Positions 21,181-31,079 of a stretch of 50,393 nt of DNA are shown here, piece after piece. The DNA is taken from positions 1-50,393 of the forward strand of contig AZLU01000275.1 of NCBI GenBank assembly GCA_002224055.1, read 5' to 3'. The position numbers were made by a program, and so were the translations under genes. The DNA comes from Pezizomycotina sp. ARF18 (lineage: Eukaryota; Ascomycota). The notes under the pieces were generated by a model. The model worked only from the letters and a program-made list of their open reading frames with translations, was not told where the DNA came from and searched no databases. Position 1 is the stretch's first letter. Each line of letters begins with the position of its first letter.

Positions 21181-22205
21181 ACTTTTATAATAGCGTTAAT
21201 ATAGTATACTAGCTAACTACCTTCCGTCCCTTAAAATTTTTATCTTCTAATATAACACTATTCCCTAAAACATACTATATAAGATATAGAATAGTATCTA
21301 CGATAAATACCGATAAAGCCGCGCCGATATAGCTACGCATATAATCTAATATTATAATTAACAATATAAGATGTAGTTATATTACTTATAGCTAAATATT
21401 TCTATACCTAAGTATTAGCATCTAGTAGCCGTGTTATAATAGCTTTAAATAGGTAAAGCAATATTCTATATAAGCTTACATATATTCCGATAATACTCTA
21501 GTCTATAGTAATATTAGGATTAGCCTAGATATTAGTATTAGAGTATTTCTTATAAAAGATAAGACTAGAGATTTTATGGGAGACCTTATATAGCTATAAG
21601 AATAATCTATAAAGGCTAAGAAATTATATACAATACATTCCTAACGATAGATCTCTAGGTCAGGTGTTTAGGTTATATATCTACTAGGGACGTAGCTAAC
21701 TCTATATAACGTTAGTATCTACTAGTAAGTATAATAATATAGCGGCGAGTATACGAAATTCCTTTCCATATTTAAATATAGGTCTAGGAGCTAAGAGGAT
21801 AATAGTATACGTTAATAGTTATTATAGAGAGATAAAATTTAGTTTAATTAATTAGTGTATTACATCGGGTTTTGGGTCTAGAGAATTTGTTGTGGTAAAG
21901 CTAATTTTATTAAGCGAGTTTCTCGGTCACGGACCACAACCCGAGGAAATACATAAAATTAGACTCACTGTTTAATTTCGCTTATTATTTATAAGCGAAA
22001 TTAAATAGTGAGTCTAATTTTCCGTGACCGAATGTTATTTACTATAATTAATTATATAAGGTAATAGTAAATCTTTTACTAAATAAGCTCAGAAAAGCAT
22101 ATACGTATTACTATAGATTATTATTATATATATAAAATACTATTAAATCTCTATAAATAAAGCTATTATATCTATATAGATTAGTGTTTACTGTTGGGTC
22201 GGGTT
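21181..22205. other. AT-rich degraded region upstream of the intact Copia
   Basis: AT-rich, stop-rich sequence resembling RIP-mutated repeat DNA; no domain recognised. It contains the inverted-repeat element at 21923-22031 and ends at the Copia 5' LTR. Confidence 0.5.
21923..22031. repeat. MITE-like inverted repeat with nested hairpin
   Basis: An outer 11-bp perfect inverted repeat (TCGGTCACGGA at 21923-21933, TCCGTGACCGA at 22021-22031) encloses a 67-bp hairpin at 21955-22021: two 31-bp arms with one mismatch around the loop TATTT. The only mismatch is a G/A difference as RIP would make. This could be a miniature inverted-repeat transposon or the remains of one; no target duplication was identified. 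Confidence 0.65.
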
Positions 22206-22518
22206 TGCTAGCTATTGGGCATGTCAAAGAGGCATGACAAATCTATAGCATCGAGGTGATGCTTGTATAGCTGAGGAACAAGGAACTTCAGCTGGAGATA
22301 TCAAAATCTCAGCTGTAGATGTCAAGGAGATTACGACGACAAGGCTCTGCGAGCCGTCGAGGCAGACTGCATACATTATATCAAGATTGTAGTATCATCA
22401 GTTCATTATATATAGCATCGTGTATTCCCTCAGTTAGTCTAGTTAGTTCTATAGTCAAATCCACAAGTTCGATCCCATCCTACATTATTAGATATCATAC
22501 CATACATCTGCGCCAGCA
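22206..22518 (+). repeat. 5' LTR of the intact Copia
   Basis: 313 bp, from TGCTAGC to GCCAGCA (near-perfect inverted termini). It must carry the element promoter and polyadenylation signals; TATATATAGCATCG near 22408 is a candidate TATA region (inference). Confidence 0.9.
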
Positions 22519-22532
22519 GGTTATGAGCCCGG
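22519..22532 (+). promoter_or_regulatory. Primer-binding site matching the initiator tRNA anticodon arm
   Basis: GGTTATGAGCCCGG directly follows the 5' LTR. It is complementary to the anticodon stem-loop of initiator methionine tRNA (GGGCTCATAACC), not to a tRNA 3' end, as in Drosophila copia and yeast Ty5, which prime from a half-tRNA cleaved in the anticodon loop. Confidence 0.75.
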
Positions 22533-22594
22533 TTAGCAACATATCTTAATAAACTGACTCACTTCTCAATCTCCCCCAAACGACATATCTCACG

Positions 22595-25500
22595 ATGTCT
22601 CTCTCACTGAAGTTCAACGAGGCAAAGCTAAAGGCTGATCTCACGAACTACCTCGATTGGAGTACACACATGATTACGTTCCTCAAGTACAACAAAGTCT
22701 GGGATGTCACTAGTAAACCGCTCAAGGCTACGGCAGCCGACGCAGAGCCAAGTACTAATGATCAAGACAACGACTTGAAGGCGTACACCATCATCGAAGC
22801 TCACTGCGAGGCAGAGACTCGACGGGCTTATCTACGATCCACCAACAGCAGCGCGAATAAGGCATGGGATGCCTTAAGTTCGGCGTACATCGCTGTTGCC
22901 GTTATTAGCAAACCTCACATTAGGAAGCAGCTAAGGCAGATTCGACTTGAGAACGAAGTCGATATTCGAGGATTTATACAGAAGCATCGAGATCTCATCA
23001 GAACGTACAATGAGATGTCAGGCTCGATCTCAACAGAGAAGACTGAGGCGGAGACGGCGGAGAAGACGGAGCTAGGCATGGGCTCGAAGGACAATATAGC
23101 CATGGCAGAGGCTGTTGATCTCGTCTGCAGCAACCTCAGTAGCGACTGGGAGACGTTCATCACGAACTTTCAGCAGATGACGGATTTGATGGCAAAGGAA
23201 CCGACCCTCGACATGCTCGAGAAGGCGCTGCTCGTCGAAGAGGCAAAGCGCAGAATACGACATACCGGAGACGTTAGCTCCGAGGATAATAAGGCGCTGT
23301 TCGGAAGGAATGGCCGAGGCAAAACCCAAAGGAACGACAAGAAGGTTCGTAAGTTCGAGGGCAAATGCCACTACTGCGATAAGGTCGGACACAAGAGGGC
23401 CGACTGTAGGAAGCGCATAAAGGATGAGAAGGATGGCGGTGATAACGGGGCATCAGGCCTCATGGCACGAACCTCAGTGCGAGATACCGGCTCTCAGAGA
23501 ACGATCCGGTGGTTTCTCGACTCAGGCGCATCTTCTCATATAACGATGGTGAGAGAAGCATTCTCTACCTATAAACCCCTCTCGAAGCCACAGAACATCA
23601 CGATCGGTGATGGAGAAGTACTGCAGGCTATCGGCACTGGCTCAGTATTTGTAAGGCTCAGCAGGGAGCACGGCGGTAGTCTTATCGAACTTAAGAATAC
23701 GCTATACGCTCCAAAGATGAAGCATAGCCTGTTCTCGATCTCTCGCGCAGATGAGGCAGGATGCACAATGACGATCCGACAAGGCAGATGTACGATAACC
23801 AGACCGGGGCTGAGAATTGAAGCCACCGTAAAATGGGACTATGGGAGATCTCAGGTGAGATCGTAACATCTGCAAGGAAGAGTTCAGCTCTCGCCACCAT
23901 GCAAGAAGTGCATGAACGGCTCGGACATGTCGGTGAGGATCATATTAAGCGAATGATCAAGCACGGAAGCGTCACCGGCATCACTAAAGACGGTAAGGAT
24001 CCTCAGGGCCATGTCAACTGCGAGGCCTGCGGACTTACCAAATCGAAGGCAACACCAAACCGCGAGAAACCCGTTTAGGCAAGTACAAGCCAATGGAGAT
24101 AATCTTCTCAGATTTCTGCCAATGGGCGCATGTAAAGAGCCTAGGAGATTGCATAGGGTTTATCACCTTCCTCGAAGGGAATAGTCGGAAGTCCTGGATC
24201 CACTTTGTAAAAGATAAAAAGGCAGAGACGATGCTCTCGTGCTTTAATAGTACTCTCAAGACAGCTGAACGTCAGTCGAACCTCAAGCTCATTAAGCTAC
24301 AACACGACGGAGGCAAAGAATATACCTTGATCGACAGACGCTGTAACGAAGTAGGGATCGCAGTTCGTACCTCAGCTGCATACGCATCTCAACAGAATGG
24401 CGCACCTGAGAAGCTCAATCAGATTCTTATCGACAGATCGAAGGCAATGTTGGCCGCATCGGAATTACCGCCGCAGCTATGGGCAGAGGCGGTAAATTAT
24501 TGCAATCTAATCCGCAACTACACGCTATCAAGGCCGCTCGAGGCACTGAAGGATGGCAAACAGACGACACCGCAGGGAAGATGGGAAGGCAGAACTCCCG
24601 ACATCTCGAATTTTAGGACATTCGGTGAACCATGTTACGTACACATCGATAGCAAACTCCGGAAGAAGCCGGATAATACTGCTAAGAAGATGCACTTTGT
24701 AGGCCTGGAGGCTTGCAACATCTACCGAGTCTGGGATCCTACTATCCGCAAAGTACTGATCCGCAGAGATGTTAGATTCCCGATCGAATCGACCTTCGAA
24801 GTACGTGACTTCGCAGAGGATGATGAAGATCCTCTCGAGTACGTTGAAACGGCAACGGCGCCTGATTACGATCAAAACTCAACTTCCGATCGTCAATCAG
24901 ATATCCACGAGACGATTACGCTGGAACAGCCCGAGGATGAGAGCGAAGATCTCGATGACGCTAGCCTACAGCTGAGATCCGAGGATGCTCGCTCTCGCAG
25001 AGGAAGTCACGTAGATACTATGAGACAGATCTACGACGATCAACCAAAGATGACAGGCGCATTCCCGGAATCGCCGAAGATGAGATCTAGTAGTCGAACT
25101 ACGAAGATACCCCACAGGCCAGGATACGTCAGTAAAGATCCAACGGCTATGCGCCTTAGAGAGAAGGCCCATAAAGGATTAATGGCATACATCGATGAAC
25201 CAGAGCCACTTACCTACGAAGAGGCTATGAGCTCTGCGAACTGCAAAGGATGGCGTGCATCGATGGATCGAGAACTGTCCTCGATCAAAGAACAAGACGT
25301 ATGGAAACCTATAGATTCTCGAGATCTCCTCCCGGAAGACAACATCGTCGACAGCAAATGGGTGTTCAAGTATAAGCGCGATACCACCGGTCGGATTACG
25401 ATGCTTAAGTCGAGACTAGTTGCTCGAGGCTTTACACAGAAGCAAGGGATCGATTACGACGAGACATACGCACCGGTAGCTAAGATGTCAACAGTAAGGC

Positions 25501-26797
25501 TATTCTTCGCATTAGTAGCCTGGCTCGATCTCGAATGCGAGCAGATGGATGTAATGACGGCCTTCCTCGCACCTAAACTGAAGCAGAGAATCATCGTTAG
25601 GCCTCCAGAAGGGAGCGGAATCGATGGATTAGTTCAGTTAATAAAGACTCTGTACGGCCTCAAACAGTCACCTCGAGAATGGTACGGAGAACTTACCTCA
25701 GTTCTCAAATCACTGAAGTTCGAAGTTTGTCGGCTCGACAATAGCTTGTTCATCAGTAAGGATCGTCAGCTAATAATAATCATCTACGTCGATGATCTGT
25801 TGATAGCTGGATCTAACAAATATGAAGTCGAGATGCTCAAGCGAGATCTCAGTTCACACTTCAAGATGAAGGATATGGGGCCGGTAGCCTGTTTCTTAGG
25901 CATACAGGTAGAACGGACCAGGTCTGGAAATCGACGTCGCCTAGTACTACATCAGTCCGCATACATACGATCGCTCCTCAAGAGATTTAGGCTCGAGGAT
26001 GCTCCCGGGATCAGTACTCCCATGGAAAGGGGAGGCATCCCTCGAACGGAGGATCAGGACACTACACCGGCAGTACAGTATCGACAGATGGTAGGAAGTT
26101 TGATCTACACTCTGTTTACTAGGCCAACCGATGCCTTCGCTATCTCGACATTAGGGCAATACGTCAGCGAAGCAAACCGAACTCACGAGAAGGCAGCAAG
26201 AAGAGTACTGCGACATCAGGGAGGATCCCTCGATCGTGCGCTTACGTACTATGCCCGTGAGACAGAGGATGAGATGCTAGATCTGCGCATCCACGTAGAC
26301 GCCGACTGGGCCGGATGCAAGCTCACTCGCAGATCCACTACCGGCTATGTAGTAACGTTCAATGGAACAGCCATCTCATACTGTTCGAAGAAGCAACGTA
26401 CTGTAGCTACTAGCAGTACTGAGGCAGAATATATGGCTGCAGGGGAGGCTTCACGGGAAGCTCTCTGGGTACTTCGGATACTAAAGGACATACAGCGAGC
26501 TTCAAGTTTGAGGCTCCTAACAGCATCGAGATGTACATGGACAATCAAAGCGCCATCAGTATTACGAAGGATCCTAAACACCATAGCAGAACTAAGCACA
26601 TCGATGTACAACATCACTTTGTGAGGGAACTAGTTCGAGAAGGAACAATCGAGCCTCGATATGTAAGATCGGAGGACAACATCGCGGATGTACTCACCAA
26701 ACCGCTCACAAAGATATCTCACGATAGCGCTATGAAGGCCATAGGCATGAGAAGATGGATGAAGATTACTAGCATCATCGATGAGGGGAGGTGCTAG
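22595..26797 (+). CDS. Copia gag-pol polyprotein, three frame breaks
   Basis: Gag starts at 22595 (MSLSLKFNEAKLKADL), soon after the primer-binding site. In order: gag with zinc knuckle CHYCDKVGHKRADC (about residue 258), protease with LDSGASSHIT (about residue 306), GAG-pre-integrase zinc domain HERLGHVGEDHI..CEACG (23900-24060), integrase with FSDFCQW, HDGGKEY and QQNGAPEKLNQ supplying the D, D and E residues, reverse transcriptase with KSRLVARGFTQKQG, TLYGLKQSP and IIYVDDLLIAG, and RNase H with HVDADWAGC and STEAEYMA, ending about 26797. Three minus-one breaks lie near 23832, 24070 and 26500; each is repaired by one base in a homopolymer (A, A or C, C). The third is absent from the reverse copy, which keeps the extra base. 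If these are assembly errors the element is autonomous; if not, it is defective. Confidence 0.92.
26783..26791 (+). promoter_or_regulatory. Polypurine tract
   Basis: GAGGGGAGG abuts the TG of the 3' LTR and would prime plus-strand DNA synthesis. The corresponding position of the reverse copy reads CCTCCTC on the plus strand. Confidence 0.85.
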
Positions 26798-27098
26798 CTA
26801 TTGGGCATGTCAAAGAGGCATGACAAATCTATAGGCATCGAGGTGATGCTTGTATAGCTGAGGAACAAGGAACTTCAGCTGGAGATATCAAAATCTCAGC
26901 TGTAGATGTCAAGGAGATTACGACGACAAGGCTCTGCGAGCCGTCGAGGCAGACTGCATACATTATATCAAGATTGTAGTATCATCAGTTCATTATATAT
27001 AGCATCGTGTATTCCCTCAGTTAGTCTAGTTAGTTCTATAGTCAAATCCACAAGTTCGATCCCATCCTACATTATTAGATATCATACCATACATCTGC
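26792..27098 (+). repeat. 3' LTR of the intact Copia, missing its last 7 bases
   Basis: Identical to the 5' LTR except for one extra G (CTATAGGCATCG) and the loss of the terminal GCCAGCA. The sequence passes from CATACATCTGC straight into CCGCCCTTTATC. Confidence 0.9.
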
Positions 27099-27611
27099 CC
27101 GCCCTTTATCAATGACTTGAGGCGTTTTTCATGTCCGGGAGTCGTTTTCAGACGGAAGGGCCTTATAACCCGACAAATATCTTGCAACCTAAATTTATTT
27201 TTATCTCTCATGCGTATCTTACTTCTCGGCTATTTGTAATTTGTCTCTTGATTCATCTCTTTATCACTCTCTCTTTGTTCATCGCTTTATTAATTTTGTT
27301 CTTATTCCTTGTTAGGATTTCTTTCTTTCATAAGTTCGCTTATTCTTTCCTTGACATTCCCTGATCTCTGTCTCTATTTCTTGATTCATTTCTTTCTACA
27401 TTTATTTATTGATCTATTTTAAAGGCTTTATTGCGTGCTTCTGTCACGGTTAAAAATATATTACGCCTGCACAGAATCCCGGTAAATGCGGTTTTATCTA
27501 ATGCAGCTCTCCCATGGTCTATCCCCAGTAGGTTTCCTTCATGGTCTAGCCTAACAGCTAGATTCCGGGCTGCTTGTGACCACGAGCAGAAATTTAATCC
27601 TGACTTCCACC
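27099..27611. other. Intergenic region, T-rich
   Basis: Downstream of the Copia. The plus strand is T-rich (27180-27360) and gives a hydrophobic-looking but low-complexity frame that is not called. The minus-strand frame at 27406-27648 (KSGLNFCSWSQAARNL) overlaps the end of the secreted-protein gene in another frame. Confidence 0.35.
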
Positions 27612-28094
27612 TCATGTAGCCATCAGTTCCAGAAACCCCTCGTACCACGCCAGCGTACCGGCAGTAACCTCCCGCAGTAGTACGTTATCACGTATGCTGC
27701 GCTACCAAACAGTAAGCGCCCATTTGATGAGGTAGGGTTTCTTGTCTCATTGCACGCGAACGCTACGACAGACCCGCTGACCGCGTTAAAACGATTGGTG
27801 TCGGTGGATCCACATGCCCGAGCCAAGTTTGTGTTTAAGGAGTCTACGGCAGCGTCGCGTCGCGAGACCCAGGTGAAGCCGCATCCGTACCAGATCCTCG
27901 GCTTGTAAGTACGCTTGACGATGTCTCGCGGGATGAGCGTGCCGGTGAAATTGGAGATATCGGCAATACGTCGTGTACTTCCTTGCCATCTTGATGGATA
28001 TAAGCGTGGAAAACGCCTTCTGAGTGAGTTTCCGGCAAACGAACGCGAGAGAGGCGGTAGCAGAGAGGAAAAGGAGGACCTTAGAGAGCTACAT
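27612..28094 (-). CDS. Putative small secreted protein, broken frame
   Basis: Not recognised. Near 28085-28035 a minus-strand frame reads LSKVLLFLSATASLAFV, a good signal peptide, but the in-frame ATG at 28094 is followed at once by a stop. Later frames read ETHSEGVFHAYIHQDGKEV, then IWYGCGFTWVSRRDAAVDSL, ARACGSTDTNRFNAVSGS and VAFACNE, and one frame ends LAWYEGFLELMAT at 27612. Combined, about 160 residues with a few cysteines. Signal peptide, size and cysteines suggest a secreted protein. Start and end are both uncertain because of frame breaks. Confidence 0.45.
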
Positions 28095-28506
28095 TCTGCT
28101 TCTCGGTTTCGGGTATATTTGGGGATTAGTTCCCGAAGTATATTCTTCCTCGGTAGAGGTCTTTGGAGGTGCGGTTTCAAGAGCTCTTTTTAGGTTTGTT
28201 ATTTTATTGTGCTTTTGTAATTGAGGAGACTAAAGTAAAAGAGGAAAGGCAAGAAAGAACCGTGTTGGTAGAAGTCCTATTTATAGTGATTCTGGAAGAC
28301 CTTCGTCCGCACAATGTCGATGTAAAGTACGACTCCTCCATTGAAATATTTGCCATATAAGATACGGACCCTGTGATTGGCGTACCATACACACCTGCAT
28401 GCTGCTACGCCGTGGAAGTATGGTGCGATACAGTATGGCCTTTACGGGTAAGCATCCAAGGGTTAATGAACGACAAATTGAATCCTATTGATCTGTAATA
28501 CTCTAG
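28095..28506. other. Intergenic region
   Basis: Upstream of the secreted-protein gene; no further gene supported. Confidence 0.35.
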
Positions 28507-28908
28507 ATGCTCAGAATGGCGACATCGCGTAATCGACCTGTTTGGGACATTCCAATGCGGATGCTAGTCGATTATATAATCTACTTGAAGGCTAAGAGAG
28601 TAAGCCGAATGTTATTAAGACTTCTGCTTCGTATGGTCGTGGACGGACCAGACCATAGTGATATATGTACCATAGTAGAGAGCCTGAAGTGGAGTATAGC
28701 GTACTTGATATTCGTGTCCCTAAAGCACCATGTCACTCGAGTGTTTGAAGTGCGTGCGGGCAGGGGCCCCAGGGCCTCATTGGAGGACATAGCTAACAGC
28801 TCATCCTATTGCAACTTTATGACGCGAAATTGTGGCGGTGATGAATTTGGGGATAGGTTGCAAACGATAGTTCTCAGAAGAATGGTAACCTATTCTAAGT
28901 TGAACTAA
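28507..28908 (+). CDS. Hypothetical open frame of 133 codons
   Basis: Opens MLRMATSRNRPVWDIPMRML and contains YLIFVSLKHHVTRVFEV and NSSSYCNFMTRNCGGDEFGD. Not recognised; it has no signal peptide, motif or intron support. It stays open where neighbouring genes are broken, and the opposite strand is also partly open (28581-28790), so it may be chance. Confidence 0.2.
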   Translation: MLRMATSRNRPVWDIPMRMLVDYIIYLKAKRVSRMLLRLLLRMVVDGPDHSDICTIVESLKWSIAYLIFVSLKHHVTRVFEVRAGRGPRASLEDIANSSSYCNFMTRNCGGDEFGDRLQTIVLRRMVTYSKLN

Positions 28909-29064
28909 TTATGAGCCTATGCTGAGATGGGATTGGCACCCTATCTAAATTACTTACTTAAATTTAATTTGATATTCTCTTAATTTTTCATTTATTATGT
29001 TTACAGTATATACAGACTCAAGCCTTTACTCTCCGGCCCCTGACGCGAATCTCTGCAGAATTGC
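28909..29064. other. Intergenic, convergent tail region
   Basis: AT-rich spacer holding the 3' end of the secreted-protein gene at 29065. Nothing else seen. Confidence 0.35.
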
Positions 29065-29832
29065 TCAAGGAAACTGCAGCTTGGAGTTGGTATTACCCCA
29101 GCAATCATTATTGGTGCACTCGAAATCAGGTTTCCCGTCCCTCTTAGTGTCCGTTGGCCTCACGTGCCATCCACCGGCTAGCAACTTGTTGAGCTTGTCC
29201 GACTTGAGAGCTTTGATCCCATCCGCCAGGGACTTCAGCATGACCTTGTCTGGTCCGCCTTTCCTCCTCGACTGGATATTTAGCTCCTCCACACCATTAG
29301 CTGGTCCAATGGCCACAACCATGTACTGCCAAAGCTCATTATCGTAGCCCCACGCAAGAACCTCTGCCGAATAATTTCCCGGAGCAGCCTTCCCAGCGGA
29401 GAAAAGCTGCCATGCGGCCGCGAGCTCCGTGGATGAGGGGAAGAAATCGTATCCGTAAAGGGAGTGCAGCTTGCCGCTGGCGTCCGTATACGAGAGCACG
29501 TCCGCCATGATGGGCGTGTTGCTCCTATAGTTAACCTCGGACGCGATGCTCTCGATGTATTGGGGGCCCGGGTGTGTCGATCTGCATGTAGTTGAGGCCG
29601 GTGGCGGGTCCTTGGGGTAGTAGCGGTTGGACTGTAGGTTGATCCTGCCGTCGTTGGCTTTGCCGGTGGTGTGCGAGACCCACCAGCTGCCGGAGATCAC
29701 GCTCGGTGGCGGGAGCTCCCAATCTTTGGGTACTTGGCCGGGAGCTCGGACGTGGACTGGCCTGCCGGCATTTGGCGCCGGTGCCGCCGAGGCGAGGCCG
29801 AGTATTGCGGCGAATAGGGCTGCTCTGAGCAT
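29065..29832 (-). CDS. Secreted protein of about 255 residues, family not recognised
   Basis: The longest undamaged host frame in the window. Start at 29832 with a clear signal peptide (MLRAALFAAILGLASAAPAP). The mature part contains SGSWWVSHTTGKANDG, SLYGYDFFPSSTELAAAW, VLAWGYDNELWQYMVVAIGP and ends CTNNDCWGNTNSKLQFP. Within it, a short stretch (about 29560-29610) reads better in another frame (ATGLNYMQIDTPGP than PPASTTCRSTHPGP), which means one base lost in a C run and one gained in another. Two cysteines near the C-terminus could pair. GC-rich and codon-biased, so probably expressed. No enzymatic motif seen; function unknown. Confidence 0.7.
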   Translation of the reverse strand: MLRAALFAAILGLASAAPAPNAGRPVHVRAPGQVPKDWELPPPSVISGSWWVSHTTGKANDGRINLQSNRYYPKDPPPASTTCRSTHPGPQYIESIASEVNYRSNTPIMADVLSYTDASGKLHSLYGYDFFPSSTELAAAWQLFSAGKAAPGNYSAEVLAWGYDNELWQYMVVAIGPANGVEELNIQSRRKGGPDKVMLKSLADGIKALKSDKLNKLLAGGWHVRPTDTKRDGKPDFECTNNDCWGNTNSKLQFP

Positions 29833-29934
29833 TGTTATGAACAGTGACGAGCTTTTTTTCTTGACTATGAATTCCGTTTTTTACTGAAATGGTTGACCTG
29901 AGGGAATTTTAGGACAGATCAACGAAGGGCTTAC

Positions 29935-29945
29935 TAGTATTTATA
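29935..29945 (-). promoter_or_regulatory. TATA box of the 255-residue secreted protein
   Basis: Minus strand GCTATAAATAC, about 105 bp upstream of the start codon at 29832. Confidence 0.55.
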
Positions 29946-31079
29946 GCTAAAAAAAATTTTTTCCCTTCATCTCATGAGCTTTTTTCTCGTCCGAGTCGAC
30001 CTGAACCCTTCGCTCGAGAATACCTGGGCAGGGATTGAAGATTTTGCAGGCGTAACCCTGCCACAGATAATTGCGCCGGCAACGCAACCTGGCTAACTCG
30101 TAACTTATGTCGGGCGAAATTTGGCAGCTTCCCAAACTCTATTGGCAGAAAATAGTATCATGATAGTCCACGCATTCGCGATAGCAAACACGAGAACACG
30201 AGAACTCGAAGAATGGTAGGCTCAAAGTGGTAGGTGAAGATGTGTCCCAAATCCTGTGCTAATGGGGTTTGAGTCGTAAATCACTAACCTTGGAGCACAG
30301 CTGTCGGATAATTTCACAGTAGAACCAATCAGATCCTCAAGAGCTCCCATTTATACAATCTAGCATAAGCCGTGAATCGCGGCGTCAGTACAACTTATCA
30401 GATCAGTAATTGCCGCGGAAGGGGAACGTTTTTGAATGAAGTATAGCAACACAGAACTATGGTATCACGTTACGGTGACATGATTCTAGAATACTTGGGG
30501 ATTGCGTTCCAATCTGTAGGAAGTAGACACATAGGCGAATACAGGGTAACGGGGCTTAATTTCTACGCATTTGCTCGTGGGATTTAATAATATCCTAGAT
30601 TTTGAGATATTTCACAGCACGAGCGATAGCCCTTGGCAGAACGCGAAAGTGGGGCATGCAAGGGGCCAGGGTGCATGTTGCCTCGGATACAGCAGTCTTC
30701 TGCGGTCTCGATACCAGGTCTGGTAAGAGTGAGCCCTTCTCCAATATTTCCTTTATTCGCTCAAATCTATATGTAACGTTTCTTCGTAAACGTTCCGGTG
30801 GCTTTATCTGGGCATTTTGCCGCGAGTATCTTAATATGTAGCTCATCTGCGGATTCGTACCGGAAGTGCTATATAATAAAATAACAAGAAGCAGATTTGA
30901 GTTTAACTCTGAACTAAAATTAATTTTCGCGATCGCTTAAGCATTCGTCTAGATATGGTATTTACGACTCTTAGTTTGATCAATCAATAAGATTTGGATA
31001 TAACGCTGAGCATATGTCAAGAGAGTTGTTACTCGGTTCTCCCACGGTTCACTGCAATATATAATTTGTTCAGTAGAAA
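29946..31079. other. Intergenic region
   Basis: Promoter-side DNA of the secreted-protein gene, then about 1 kb of normal composition. Overlapping short frames on both strands at 30595-30846 have no distinguishing features. No gene supported. Confidence 0.35.

Larger units (their letters stand above)
22206..27098 (+). mobile_element. Near-intact Copia (Ty1-type) LTR retrotransposon
   Basis: 4.9 kb element with two LTRs (22206-22518 and 26792-27098), a primer-binding site, a gag-pol region (22595-26797) and a polypurine tract (26783-26791). The order protease, integrase, reverse transcriptase, RNase H is that of Copia. The LTRs differ only by one inserted G and by loss of the last 7 bases of the 3' LTR, so insertion was recent. 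It shows no RIP, unlike the copies at 1-4344 and 33166-38067. No 5-bp target duplication is visible because the 3' end is truncated. Confidence 0.95.

Noticed and set aside
22465-22476. AAGTTCGATCCC resembling a tRNA B box or T-arm
   Set aside because: It lies inside the Copia LTR, recurs in all LTRs and has no matching tRNA cloverleaf around it.
23830-24080. Programmed minus-one frameshift in Copia
   Set aside because: No X XXY YYZ slippery heptamer in the right phase at either site, and the same kind of slip occurs in unrelated host genes.
22915-24259. Antisense frames within the Copia
   Set aside because: Shadow frames of the gag-pol coding sequence with no motif of their own.
22198-27176. 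GTCGGGTT / AACCCGAC flanking the intact Copia as the ends of an older host element
   Set aside because: Only 8 bp match, the right one lies about 70 bp beyond the LTR, and further sequence does not continue the similarity.
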